DNA of 64,000 bases from an uncultured Bacteroidales bacterium (lineage in GTDB: Bacteria; Bacteroidota; Bacteroidia; Bacteroidales; UBA932), in assembly GCA_900544815.1 (NCBI GenBank), contig UQWT01000002.1, positions 1 to 64,000 on the forward strand. The letters run 5' to 3'. This document shows positions 8,161-16,323 of this stretch, one piece after another (within the stretch, counting starts at the first letter, position 1; each line of letters begins with the position of its first letter). The position numbers were made by a program, and so were the translations under genes. The notes beneath the pieces are model-generated. The model did no database searches, had not been told where the DNA came from, and worked only from the letters and a program-made list of their open reading frames with translations.

Positions 8161-11100
8161 ATGATTCTCTTCTTTCGCACAAAACAGAACAGCGTGATAG
8201 CTGTAGATGCTTCTAAAGAATTGTCAAAAGAAAATATAAGTGCCCTTGAGTGGCTCTTTGGAGATGCCTCCATGATAGATGCACAGACTGTTGACAATGA
8301 GATATTTGTAGGCCCAAGGCGCGAGATGATAACCCCTTGGAGTACAACAGCTGTTGAGATAACACAGAATATGAACATTAAGGGGATTAGGCGAATAGAG
8401 GAGTTCATGCACTCAGATAGTGATGCCCCTGCTTATGACAAGATGCTCCAGCGTGTCTACAAAGGCTTGAACCAAGAGATATTTAAAGTGGATGCCAAAC
8501 CTGCACCAGTAAGGTATATAACAGACTTTGAGGAGTATAATAAAGAGGAGGGGTTGGCTCTCAACAAAGAGGAGATAGAGTATCTTAAATCGCTGAGCGA
8601 GAAGATTGGAAGGCCGCTTACAGATTCCGAAGTTTTTGGATTCTCACAGGTAAACAGCGAGCACTGCCGCCACAAGATCTTCAACGGTGTCTTCATAATA
8701 GATGGCAAAGAGATGGAGAGCTCTCTTTTTAAGATGATTAAAAAGACCAGCCGGGAAAATCCAAACCTCATAGTAAGCGCATACAAAGATAATTGTGCGT
8801 TTATAGTAGGACCAAAGATTGGAATGTTCCACCCTGCAAGCGGCAGCAAGCCGGATTTCTTTGTGGTGAAGGAGGAGGAGACAGTGATAAGTCTAAAGGC
8901 GGAGACACATAACTTCCCAACAACGGTTGAGCCGTTCAACGGAGCGGCAACAGGTAGTGGCGGAGAGATAAGAGACCGTATAGCAGGTGGTAAGGGAAGT
9001 TTTCCAATTGCCGGAACAGCATGTTATATAACATCTTATCCAAGATTTGATGAAAAGATAGAGGAGACTCCGGGTATAAACAAAGCGGTAACAACAAAAG
9101 ACTTGGCTGCAGATATGGCAGAGGCAAAAGAGGACAGCCGTGCCGAGGCGTTGCTCACACCAAGAAACTGGGAGCATAAAGAGCCAAGAAAATGGTTGTA
9201 CCAAACACCTCAGGAGATACTTACAAAGGCATCAAACGGTGCGAGCGACTTTGGAAATAAATTTGGCCAGGCGGTAATCTGCGGAAGCCTGTTAACTGCC
9301 GAGGCAGATGAGATTAAGAAGTTTGGTTTTGATAAGGTTATAATGCTTGCCGGAGGAATCGGTTATGCAAAGAGAAAAGATGCGCTAAAGGAGACCCCAA
9401 AGGTGGGGGACAAGGTTGTGCTTTTAGGTGGTGACAACTATAGGATTGGAATGGGTGGCGGCGCCGTAAGTTCAGTTAATACAGGAGCTTTCTCAAATGC
9501 CATTGAGCTTAACGCCATTCAGCGTTCAAATCCGGAGATGCAGAAGAGGGTATACAATGCAATACGTGCAATCTCCGAGAACGATGTAAATACAATCGTC
9601 TCTGTTCATGACCACGGTGCCGGCGGACATCTTAACTGTCTCTCCGAACTTGTTGAGGAGACAGGTGGCACAATAGATATTAGCAAATTACCTGTTGGTG
9701 ACCCAACTTTAAGCCTTAAGGAGATTATAGGCAACGAGAGTCAGGAACGTATGGGATTGGTGATGGATGAGAAGAATGTCGCTGAATTAAAGGCAATTGC
9801 AGACAGAGAACGTGCCCCTATGTATGTGATTGGCGAAACAACAGGAAAGCACAATTTCACCCTTAAAAACGAGAAGACCGGTGAGGCTGCAATAGACCTG
9901 CAGATGACAGATATGTTTGGTAGCGCCCCTAAAACCTATATGAAGGATGTTACCAAGGATTATAAATTTGAGCCTCTTTCTCCGCTTCCCGACAAATTCC
10001 TCTCATATCTTGAGCAGGTGCTCCAGCTTGAGAGCGTTGCCTGCAAGGATTGGCTTACCAATAAGGTAGACAGGTCTGTATCGGGGCTTATATCGCATCA
10101 GCAGACTTGCGGAGAGATACAGCTACCGCTTAATGACCTTGGAGTTATAGCTCTTGGATACAATACAAACAATGGTGTTGCAACATCTATGGGACATGCA
10201 CCTATGGCAGCTCTTATAGACAGTGCTGCGGGCAGCAGACTTGCAATATCTGAGGCGCTTACCAACGTTGTTTGGGCGCCACTTAAAGATGGTCTTAAAG
10301 GTGTTTCATTAAGTGCTAACTGGATGTGGCCATGCCGCAACGAGGGCGAAGACAGCAGATTGTACAGAGCGGTTAAAGGTGCATCTGATTTTGCCTGTGA
10401 GTTGGGAATCAACATCCCAACAGGTAAAGACTCAATGAGTATGACACAAAAGTACCCTAACGGGGAAACAGTTCTGTCTCCAGGTACGTTAATAATTTCT
10501 ACCGTTGCTCCTGTAACAGATGTGAGAAAGGTTGTTACGCCTCAAATAAAAGAGTCCCAAAATTCTGTTATATTGTATATGCCGTTTACAACACCTGTAA
10601 ACGGACTTAGCAGGGTGGATAAGTTTGAACAGGCAACAGCCACAGCCCTTGGTGGTTCGGCTTTGGCTCAAGTAATGGGTAAGGTTGGCAATTCTGTGCC
10701 GGATGTTACCAACAGCACATACTTCGCCAAGTGCTTTAATGCTGTACAACAGTTGGTAGATAAGGGATTAGTTTTGGCAGGTCATGATATTTCTGCCGGA
10801 GGTCTTATCTCTACATTGTTGGAGATGACGTTCCCTAATGTAAAAGGTGGTCTGGCAATCAATGGCAAGATACTTAATATGTATGCTCAGGTGGCCGAAG
10901 CCGCTTGCGGTACAAAATGTTTCGCAGACAAAGGCAAGACTGCCAAAGAGCTTATCTTTAAGATGCTCTTTAGTGAGGCTCCAGGTGTTGTAATGCAGGT
11001 AGATGCTTCTAAATTAGAGGAGGTATCTGATATCATAAATGTTGTTACCTCTCCTATTTTGGCAGAGATAGAGGCTACAGCTCCTAAGGCTTTACTTATT

Positions 11101-12132
11101 GGTACCCCTCTTCCTGTAAGAAAGGTTGTAGTAAGTGATTTTGCAATTAAGGGGGAGAACCCTGCCGGCCTCTCTTTAGATATAGATCATTTGAGGGATC
11201 TTTGGTTCAAGACATCATATCTGTTTGATATAAGGCAGGTTGGAGTTAAATGTGCAAACGATAGATATATAAATTACAGCAAACAGCCGCTGCTGTATAA
11301 ATTCCCTGCAGGATTTGTCGGGAAGCTAAGTAATATTGTTGGTGAGAATGCAGTGGCAAAAGATGCTCCTGTTGCTGCAATCATTAGAGAAAAGGGTTCT
11401 AATGGCGACAGAGAGATGGCTTGGGCGCTTCATCTTGCCGGATTCCGCGTTAAGGATGTTCACATGACAGATCTTATTTCCGGGCGTGAGACTCTTAAAG
11501 AGGTGAAAATGATTGTGTTTGTTGGCGGTTTCTCAAATGCCGACACTCTTGGCTCGGCAAAGGGTTGGGCCGGTGCATTCCTGTATAACCCTAAAGCTAA
11601 GGTTGCAATTGATGAGTTCTATGCCCGTGAGGATACATTAAGTCTTGGTATATGTAACGGTTGCCAGCTTATGGCTGAGCTTGGGCTTATTACTCCTGCC
11701 GAGAGGGAACTTTCTCCTAAGATGATTCACAATGATTCGCATAAATATGAGAGTGCTTTTGTTGGGGTAACTGTTGAGGATTCTCCTTCTGTTATGCTTA
11801 ATCCTTTGGTTGGTAGTAAACTTGGTATCTGGGTTGCGCACGGCGAGGGTAAGTTTTCGTTCCCGGCTCAGAACGGTGCTCCCGATTGGAGTAAATTTAA
11901 GGTTGCTGTTAGATACAATTATAACACTTACCCGGGCAATCCTAACGGTTCTCCTAATGCTATTGCGGGTGTTGTTAGTGCAGATGGCCGTCATCTTGCT
12001 ATGATGCCGCATCCGGAGCGTTGCTTAAGGCCTTGGAACTGGGCTTATTATAGTGGTGATGCTATGGATGATGTGACGCCGTGGGTTTATATGTTCATAG
12101 CTGCTCGCAAATGGTGTGAGAAATTTAAATAA
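8161..12132 (+). CDS. purL: Phosphoribosylformylglycinamidine synthase (PurL, single-chain)
   Basis: Fourth step of purine synthesis: FGAR + Gln + ATP to FGAM. It is the 1323-residue fused form with an N-terminal PurS-like part, two AIRS-type ATP/FGAR domains (VKAETHNFPTTVEPF-type motif near residue 250, VHDHGAGGHLNCLSE near 480) and a C-terminal class I glutaminase with the nucleophile Cys in GICNGCQLMAELG and HPERC near the end. It is somewhat longer than I expect for Bacteroidales; an extra acidic stretch near residues 305-335 accounts for part of this. Two copies of the dispersed 11-mer lie in the gene (9985-9995 and 11315-11325), read as LPDK and FVGK. Confidence 0.97.
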   Translation: MILFFRTKQNSVIAVDASKELSKENISALEWLFGDASMIDAQTVDNEIFVGPRREMITPWSTTAVEITQNMNIKGIRRIEEFMHSDSDAPAYDKMLQRVYKGLNQEIFKVDAKPAPVRYITDFEEYNKEEGLALNKEEIEYLKSLSEKIGRPLTDSEVFGFSQVNSEHCRHKIFNGVFIIDGKEMESSLFKMIKKTSRENPNLIVSAYKDNCAFIVGPKIGMFHPASGSKPDFFVVKEEETVISLKAETHNFPTTVEPFNGAATGSGGEIRDRIAGGKGSFPIAGTACYITSYPRFDEKIEETPGINKAVTTKDLAADMAEAKEDSRAEALLTPRNWEHKEPRKWLYQTPQEILTKASNGASDFGNKFGQAVICGSLLTAEADEIKKFGFDKVIMLAGGIGYAKRKDALKETPKVGDKVVLLGGDNYRIGMGGGAVSSVNTGAFSNAIELNAIQRSNPEMQKRVYNAIRAISENDVNTIVSVHDHGAGGHLNCLSELVEETGGTIDISKLPVGDPTLSLKEIIGNESQERMGLVMDEKNVAELKAIADRERAPMYVIGETTGKHNFTLKNEKTGEAAIDLQMTDMFGSAPKTYMKDVTKDYKFEPLSPLPDKFLSYLEQVLQLESVACKDWLTNKVDRSVSGLISHQQTCGEIQLPLNDLGVIALGYNTNNGVATSMGHAPMAALIDSAAGSRLAISEALTNVVWAPLKDGLKGVSLSANWMWPCRNEGEDSRLYRAVKGASDFACELGINIPTGKDSMSMTQKYPNGETVLSPGTLIISTVAPVTDVRKVVTPQIKESQNSVILYMPFTTPVNGLSRVDKFEQATATALGGSALAQVMGKVGNSVPDVTNSTYFAKCFNAVQQLVDKGLVLAGHDISAGGLISTLLEMTFPNVKGGLAINGKILNMYAQVAEAACGTKCFADKGKTAKELIFKMLFSEAPGVVMQVDASKLEEVSDIINVVTSPILAEIEATAPKALLIGTPLPVRKVVVSDFAIKGENPAGLSLDIDHLRDLWFKTSYLFDIRQVGVKCANDRYINYSKQPLLYKFPAGFVGKLSNIVGENAVAKDAPVAAIIREKGSNGDREMAWALHLAGFRVKDVHMTDLISGRETLKEVKMIVFVGGFSNADTLGSAKGWAGAFLYNPKAKVAIDEFYAREDTLSLGICNGCQLMAELGLITPAERELSPKMIHNDSHKYESAFVGVTVEDSPSVMLNPLVGSKLGIWVAHGEGKFSFPAQNGAPDWSKFKVAVRYNYNTYPGNPNGSPNAIAGVVSADGRHLAMMPHPERCLRPWNWAYYSGDAMDDVTPWVYMFIAARKWCEKFK

Positions 12133-12212
12133 AAGCGGTTGTCCAAAATAAAAGTTATACCTTACGGAGAGATGGCGTAATTATCTGATTATACACAGTA
12201 AAAGATAAAGTT

Positions 12213-13613
12213 ATGGGAAAATTGCCTAAAATTTTTGTGCTTGATACAAATGTTGTTTTGCACGATAGCCGTTCAATTTATCACTTTCAAGAGAACGACC
12301 TTGTAATTCCAATTACCGTTTTGGAAGAGTTGGACAAGTTCAAGAAGACAAACGACACTCTTGGCCGAAATGCCAGAGCCTTTGTAAGGTCTCTGGATGA
12401 GATATCAGACCCACGTCTATATAATGGTGCCGGTTTTCCGTTGGGAAAAGGCAGGGGAACCCTCACAATTTCATTAACACATCCGTTCCCAAAAGAGCTT
12501 AAAGACTGTTTTACAGAGGATATTCCAGACCATAGAATACTATCTACAAGTATTTGGTACAAAAATAATTACCCCAATAGAGTGGTGGCACTTGTAACAA
12601 AGGACATTAATCTTAGATTGAAGGCTAAGGCTGTTGGGATGTTTGTTCAGGACTATTTAACAGACAGAATAGAGGAGAATAAGGTTGAGAAGCAGCAGAA
12701 CAATGTAGAATTCATGAAAGATATTGAGCCTCGCTTTTTAGACGAACTAGCAACCAATCCTCAAGGCGTATCTGTTAATGAGATGAAACTTCCGCTACCT
12801 TTAAGTAATCAACTGTTTAGGTTTAAACTTCCCGACAATTACTCTATACCGGAGGTAGATAATGAAGGGTTCAGCAGCTCTGTAAGTGAACCTATAAGAA
12901 TAAAATATCTGTTGGGACGTTATTGCAGAGCAACAAAAAGCATAGTACGTGTAAAGCCGTTAACGGTTTACGGTATCTCCCCAAGAAATGAGGAGCAGGC
13001 ATTTGCCATAGATGTTCTAATGGATCCAAATATTAAACTTATTACACTTACCGGGACAGCGGGAACAGGAAAGACATTGTTGGCGTTGGCTGCAGCACTT
13101 GCACAGTCAGACAGCTATGACCAGATTCTTCTTGCAAGACCTGTAATTCCGTTAAAGAACCAAGAGATTGGATTCCTTCCGGGTGATGCAAAAGATAAGA
13201 TAGAGCCATATATGCTTCCTCTTTACGATAATCTCTCTGTTATTAAGAAGAACTTTAAAGATACTTCTAAGGAAAATGTTAAGATAGAGGATATGCTTCG
13301 CCGTGAGAAGCTGTTAATATCACCGTTAGCGTACATAAGAGGCCGCTCCCTCTCTAATGTGTTCTTCATTATAGATGAAGCGCAAAACCTCACCCCACAC
13401 GAAGTTAAAACAATTATCACCCGAGCAGGGCAGGGGACAAAAATTATACTTACCGGCGATATAGACCAGATAGATCAGCCATACTTGGATAAATGGTCTA
13501 ATGGCCTTACACACCTCAATGATAAACTTACAGGAGAGAATCTGTTTGCACACGTTCATTTGTTGCACGGCGAAAGGTCTGAACTCTCCGAGCTTGCCGG
13601 CAAGAAACTATAA
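12213..13613 (+). CDS. PhoH-like protein with N-terminal PIN domain
   Basis: A 466-residue PhoH2-type protein. The N-terminal PIN ribonuclease domain (about 5-150) has the acidic residues of FVLDTNVVLHD, LEELDKFK and LVTKDINLRLK. The C-terminal PhoH ATPase (about 255-460) has Walker A GTAGTGKT, LARPVIPLKNQEIGFLPG, and Walker B FFIIDEAQNLTP. PIN-PhoH fusions of other bacteria unwind and cleave RNA; a role in RNA decay is inferred from family. It is followed by a strong terminator, so it ends its transcription unit. Confidence 0.93.
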   Translation: MGKLPKIFVLDTNVVLHDSRSIYHFQENDLVIPITVLEELDKFKKTNDTLGRNARAFVRSLDEISDPRLYNGAGFPLGKGRGTLTISLTHPFPKELKDCFTEDIPDHRILSTSIWYKNNYPNRVVALVTKDINLRLKAKAVGMFVQDYLTDRIEENKVEKQQNNVEFMKDIEPRFLDELATNPQGVSVNEMKLPLPLSNQLFRFKLPDNYSIPEVDNEGFSSSVSEPIRIKYLLGRYCRATKSIVRVKPLTVYGISPRNEEQAFAIDVLMDPNIKLITLTGTAGTGKTLLALAAALAQSDSYDQILLARPVIPLKNQEIGFLPGDAKDKIEPYMLPLYDNLSVIKKNFKDTSKENVKIEDMLRREKLLISPLAYIRGRSLSNVFFIIDEAQNLTPHEVKTIITRAGQGTKIILTGDIDQIDQPYLDKWSNGLTHLNDKLTGENLFAHVHLLHGERSELSELAGKKL

Positions 13614-13620
13614 TGATGTA

Positions 13621-13660
13621 ATAATGGCGGTTGACAACTTCTCAACCGCCATTATTATTT
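13621..13660 (+). terminator. Terminator after the PhoH gene
   Basis: ATAATGGCGGTTGA (13621-13634) and its exact complement (13642-13655) form a 14-base-pair stem with a 7-base loop, ending in a T-rich run. It starts 8 bases after the stop codon. Confidence 0.85.
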
Positions 13661-13803
13661 ATAGTATCAAATGATGTTTTACAATCAGTATTTCTTCTAT
13701 AACTTTAAAACTTACTATAAACAATAAACCATATACTTTTAACTTTAATTAAAGCCAAAGCTAACGCCAAAGCTTAGTTATATAGAAATTGTTTTTTGTA
13801 CTC
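13661..13803. repeat. Composite low-complexity intergenic repeat, locus A
   Basis: The space between convergent genes holds AT-rich words (CTATAAACAATAAACC, AACTTTAATT) and a hexamer run AAAGCCAAAGCTAACGCC at 13751-13768 that continues CAAAGCT. The same two word types recur at 15.4, 27.1, 27.7, 36.4 and 38.2 kb and inside genes at 14.3, 32.7 and 33.1 kb. Confidence 0.75.
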
Positions 13804-15198
13804 TTAATTCTTTTTGTATACCGCAACAATCTCCCCAATAAACATTTTGTGTAGCGGATATTTAGTGCGTTCAGCCTTAACATCGGGCTGTTCAATAGCG
13901 TTGGCTGTGATTGGCATACTAACCAATTTCCTGCACTCGATTATGAGTTTTGCCTGTCTGAAGGCAATACCTTTGTTGTCGGGAAGCATAAGAGGGGTGA
14001 GGCGGCTGCCTTTAACCTTGTCTTCGTTACGGCCGGAAGCGGAGCCACAGTAGTTGAGCACCTCCCTAAAATCCTCTGAATAGAAACTTAAGGTAAATGT
14101 GTCGCCATTGTCTATGTAATTGAATGTGTATCTGTCAGGTCTAATAAAGCAGATTGCAACAGGTTTGTTGTATAGCTCGCCAAGTCCTCCCCAGCTGGCT
14201 GTGAGCATATTAAAATCTGTTTCTGTTCCTGCTGTTACAAGCATCCACTCTTTGGAGATCATTTTAATGGCATTGCCCTCTATCTCTAATGGAGATATTT
14301 TTTCAAAACCGTTCATATTCTTTACAAAGTTATAGTGTTTAGTGGCGTTAGCGTTGGCGTTAGCGTTAGTGTTGGTTGCGTTTGCAACTGCTGTATTTGC
14401 CTCTGCAACGGCAGCTGAGGTATTTGCTTGTGCTATATTAGCGTTGGCATTGGCTGTATTTGCAGCTGCAGTGTTTGATTCGGCTGCATTTGTGGCGGCA
14501 ATAGCAGCATTTGTGTTAGCGTTGGCATTTGTTGCGGCCTCGGCAGAAGCGGTGAATGTTATGGTGTTGGTGTTCTTCTTTACATCTCTTGCATTGAGGC
14601 CGCTGCGGAGCGACTCTGTAAGATAATCAACCAACTGTACTGTGCGGATTCTAAATTTTCCGTTCATTGCGTACATCTTTGTGCCGGCCTTGTTAAGAGC
14701 CTCTTTGTCTACAATCCAGTTTTCTGCCATAATTATATCCCGTTTTGTGTTGTTAGGGTTGATAGCATACAGATACCGTATATTTCTGAATGTAAGCATA
14801 CATTTGTCATTACTGAACTTTACACCCAAAATAAAACTTATAGTGGCTTGATCTAATTGGAAGGCAGATGATTTAAAGACAATGTCTCCATCCATATTTA
14901 TTACAAGAGACCCCGCGTTATTGTCTATATCATAGATTTTGCCGTTGTAACCGTCGTTGGCAAGCGGCCCGCTTACCCATTGACGAGTAAGTTCTATTGC
15001 GGTCTGAGGCGCAATGCCGGTTATATCTAACTGTCTGTTGAATACAACTTTTCCGTCTTCGGTTGGTACGGCTCCGGCCAAGTATTTTTTATCTGAAAAA
15101 TCCAACGTGTTTTCCTTGTCACGTATTTGGGCATAAAACGAAGCAGGCCAAAGCAATAGGACCGCCAACCAGCATGTGATACTTGCTATTATTCTCAT
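13804..15198 (-). CDS. Exported DUF4468 domain fused to a flavin reductase-like domain through an Asn/Ala repeat linker
   Basis: A 464-residue chimera. Residues 1-23 are a signal peptide (LAVLLLWPASFYAQ). Residues about 40-190 match the Bacteroidota DUF4468 pattern (GAVPTEDGKVVFNRQL). Residues 217-286 are almost only Ala, Asn and Thr. Residues 295-464 are a complete flavin reductase-like (flavoredoxin) domain beginning at an internal Met295 (MNGFEKISPLEIEGN), with MLTASWGGLGELYNKP and NYCGSASGRNEDKV. Stand-alone flavin reductases of this type start exactly at such a Met, so the frame looks like two once-separate genes joined. The linker DNA (14341-14550) is built from the same AACGCC/AACGCT hexamers seen in the intergenic repeats. 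Flavin reductases are normally cytoplasmic, so export of this one is odd; GTG/ATG initiation at Met295 (14316) is an alternative. Confidence 0.8.
   Translation of the reverse strand: MRIIASITCWLAVLLLWPASFYAQIRDKENTLDFSDKKYLAGAVPTEDGKVVFNRQLDITGIAPQTAIELTRQWVSGPLANDGYNGKIYDIDNNAGSLVINMDGDIVFKSSAFQLDQATISFILGVKFSNDKCMLTFRNIRYLYAINPNNTKRDIIMAENWIVDKEALNKAGTKMYAMNGKFRIRTVQLVDYLTESLRSGLNARDVKKNTNTITFTASAEAATNANANTNAAIAATNAAESNTAAANTANANANIAQANTSAAVAEANTAVANATNTNANANANATKHYNFVKNMNGFEKISPLEIEGNAIKMISKEWMLVTAGTETDFNMLTASWGGLGELYNKPVAICFIRPDRYTFNYIDNGDTFTLSFYSEDFREVLNYCGSASGRNEDKVKGSRLTPLMLPDNKGIAFRQAKLIIECRKLVSMPITANAIEQPDVKAERTKYPLHKMFIGEIVAVYKKN
14341..14550 (-). repeat. Hexamer repeat forming the fusion linker
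   Basis: About 210 bases of degenerate GCNAAN hexamers (on the + strand GGCGTTAGCGTTGGCGTTAG and similar) encode the 70-residue Asn/Ala/Thr linker. The words are the same as in the intergenic repeats, and the unit length of 6 keeps the frame open. Confidence 0.85.
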
Positions 15199-15427
15199 GT
15201 TATAAAATATTTAGTAACCTACAATAAACGCTGCACCAGGGGCATAATATGCAAATAAGTTCGCCATTCTGCATTCGGTTTGCAGTTTACTTTATAAATC
15301 ATTTATCAGTACATTTATAATCACGTAAAGCATAACAATGGCAACCCATAATAAAACGCACGCTCCAAAGTTACAGTTTTTTGACAAACAAATAACATTA
15401 TTGAACTTATATTTTGCTTTAGCTTTC

Positions 15428-15720
15428 TATACTCTCTATACTCTCTATACCCTCTATACCCTCTATACTCTCTATACCCTCTATACCCTCTTTACACTCT
15501 CTACTTTCTATACACTTAAGACAGCCAATGCCAACGTCAATGCCAATGCCAACGCCTTATCAGTTAATAGTTTATTGTTAAATGTTTATAGTAGGTTGTG
15601 AAGTTTAAAGTTTTCAAGTTGATAGTTTTACTTTAAACGTTCTTTCTATTAACTCTAAAACTGACTATAAACCATGAACCTTTAACTATAACTTATATTT
15701 GGCATTAGCCTTAGCTCTCT
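15428..15720. repeat. Composite repeat locus B: nine 9-bp units plus hexamers
   Basis: Nine tandem units of TATACYCTC run from 15428 to 15508 (the last two degenerate). They are followed by GCCAATGCCAACGTCAATGCC-type hexamers at 15524-15556 and AT-rich words such as AGTTTAAAGTTTTCAAG up to about 15700. An 87-codon frame reads through (Tyr-Thr-Leu repeats), but no signal supports translation. Confidence 0.85.
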
Positions 15721-15755
15721 TTACTCATATTTAAAAACAGTTTTTCTCTCCGTGA

Positions 15756-15871
15756 CAATCAACGGCTTATGCTTTCAATCAGCTTGAAATGGCTAAGTCG
15801 TCCCTTTTAGGATCCTTCGACAGACACCGTTTCATATAAGCTGCTTTCGGTAACTGCCATTCCGTTGATTG
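15756..15871. other. Long imperfect hairpin (116 bases), function unknown
   Basis: Nested pairings in order: CAATCAACGG (15756-15765) with CCGTTGATTG (15862-15871); CAGCTT (15780-15785) with AAGCTG (15838-15843); GAAATGG (15786-15792) with CCGTTTC (15827-15833, one G-T pair); GTCG (15797-15800) with CGAC (15818-15821). Such a co-linear set of stems suggests a structured RNA or a single-strand recombination site. No coding frame explains it. Confidence 0.5.
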
Positions 15872-15955
15872 ACAAGTCGTTCACAACTGTTTTAATTAAT
15901 TAAGATTTCAAAAATTTCCCATATCACCTAAGCCCGTGTTCACGACTCAAATATC

Positions 15956-16240
15956 ATGAAGAAAATATCTTATGAGTCAAAAGCTTACTACATCTTTGCC
16001 CGTGTCTATAACGACCTCAAAAGCCTTATACCACATTCATCTTGTAGAGACTAAATTCGTTGTCATAGCAAAGAAGAATCTGACGTTCAAGACTTTCAAA
16101 TAGAAACGTAAGCTTCCCAAAAATGTCTTGTCAGACGCTATAATCTATATGTCATGAGGGGAAAAGCCGCAAAAAAATCTCTTTGCACTAAAAACGACAA
16201 CGAATACGGGTATGTTGCCTTAACTATCATAATATGTACC
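15956..16240 (+). pseudogene. IS4-like transposase remnant
   Basis: Translated pieces in shifting frames resemble the C-terminal half of IS4-type DDE transposases: SYESKAYYIFARVYNDLKS (from 15956), then after a frameshift ALYHIHLVETKFVVIAKKN (from 16023), FKTFK, an amber codon, KRKLPKNVLSDAIIYMS, an opal codon, and finally NDNEYGYVALT in another frame. The block KRKLPKNVLSD is typical of Bacteroidetes IS4-like transposases. At least two frameshifts and two stops show it is dead. No terminal inverted repeats could be fixed. Confidence 0.68.
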
Positions 16241-16323
16241 GTTCTCCTCCCGACAAAATTAACACTTTTTATCAACAGTATATAACGTAGGTTATTTGTC
16301 GGGTCAAAAATCGTTACCGTTTT

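Noticed and set aside
15428..15508. Possible CRISPR array
   Set aside because: The units are 9 bases long and contiguous with no spacers, and no cas genes are present.
15338..15601. An 87-codon open frame with Tyr-Thr-Leu and Asn-Ala repeats
   Set aside because: It is a by-product of the 9-base and 6-base tandem repeats, with no ribosome site or conserved domain.
15756..15871. attC site of an integron cassette
   Set aside because: The size fits, but the conserved core boxes (RYYYAAC/GTTRRRY) and an integrase are not seen.
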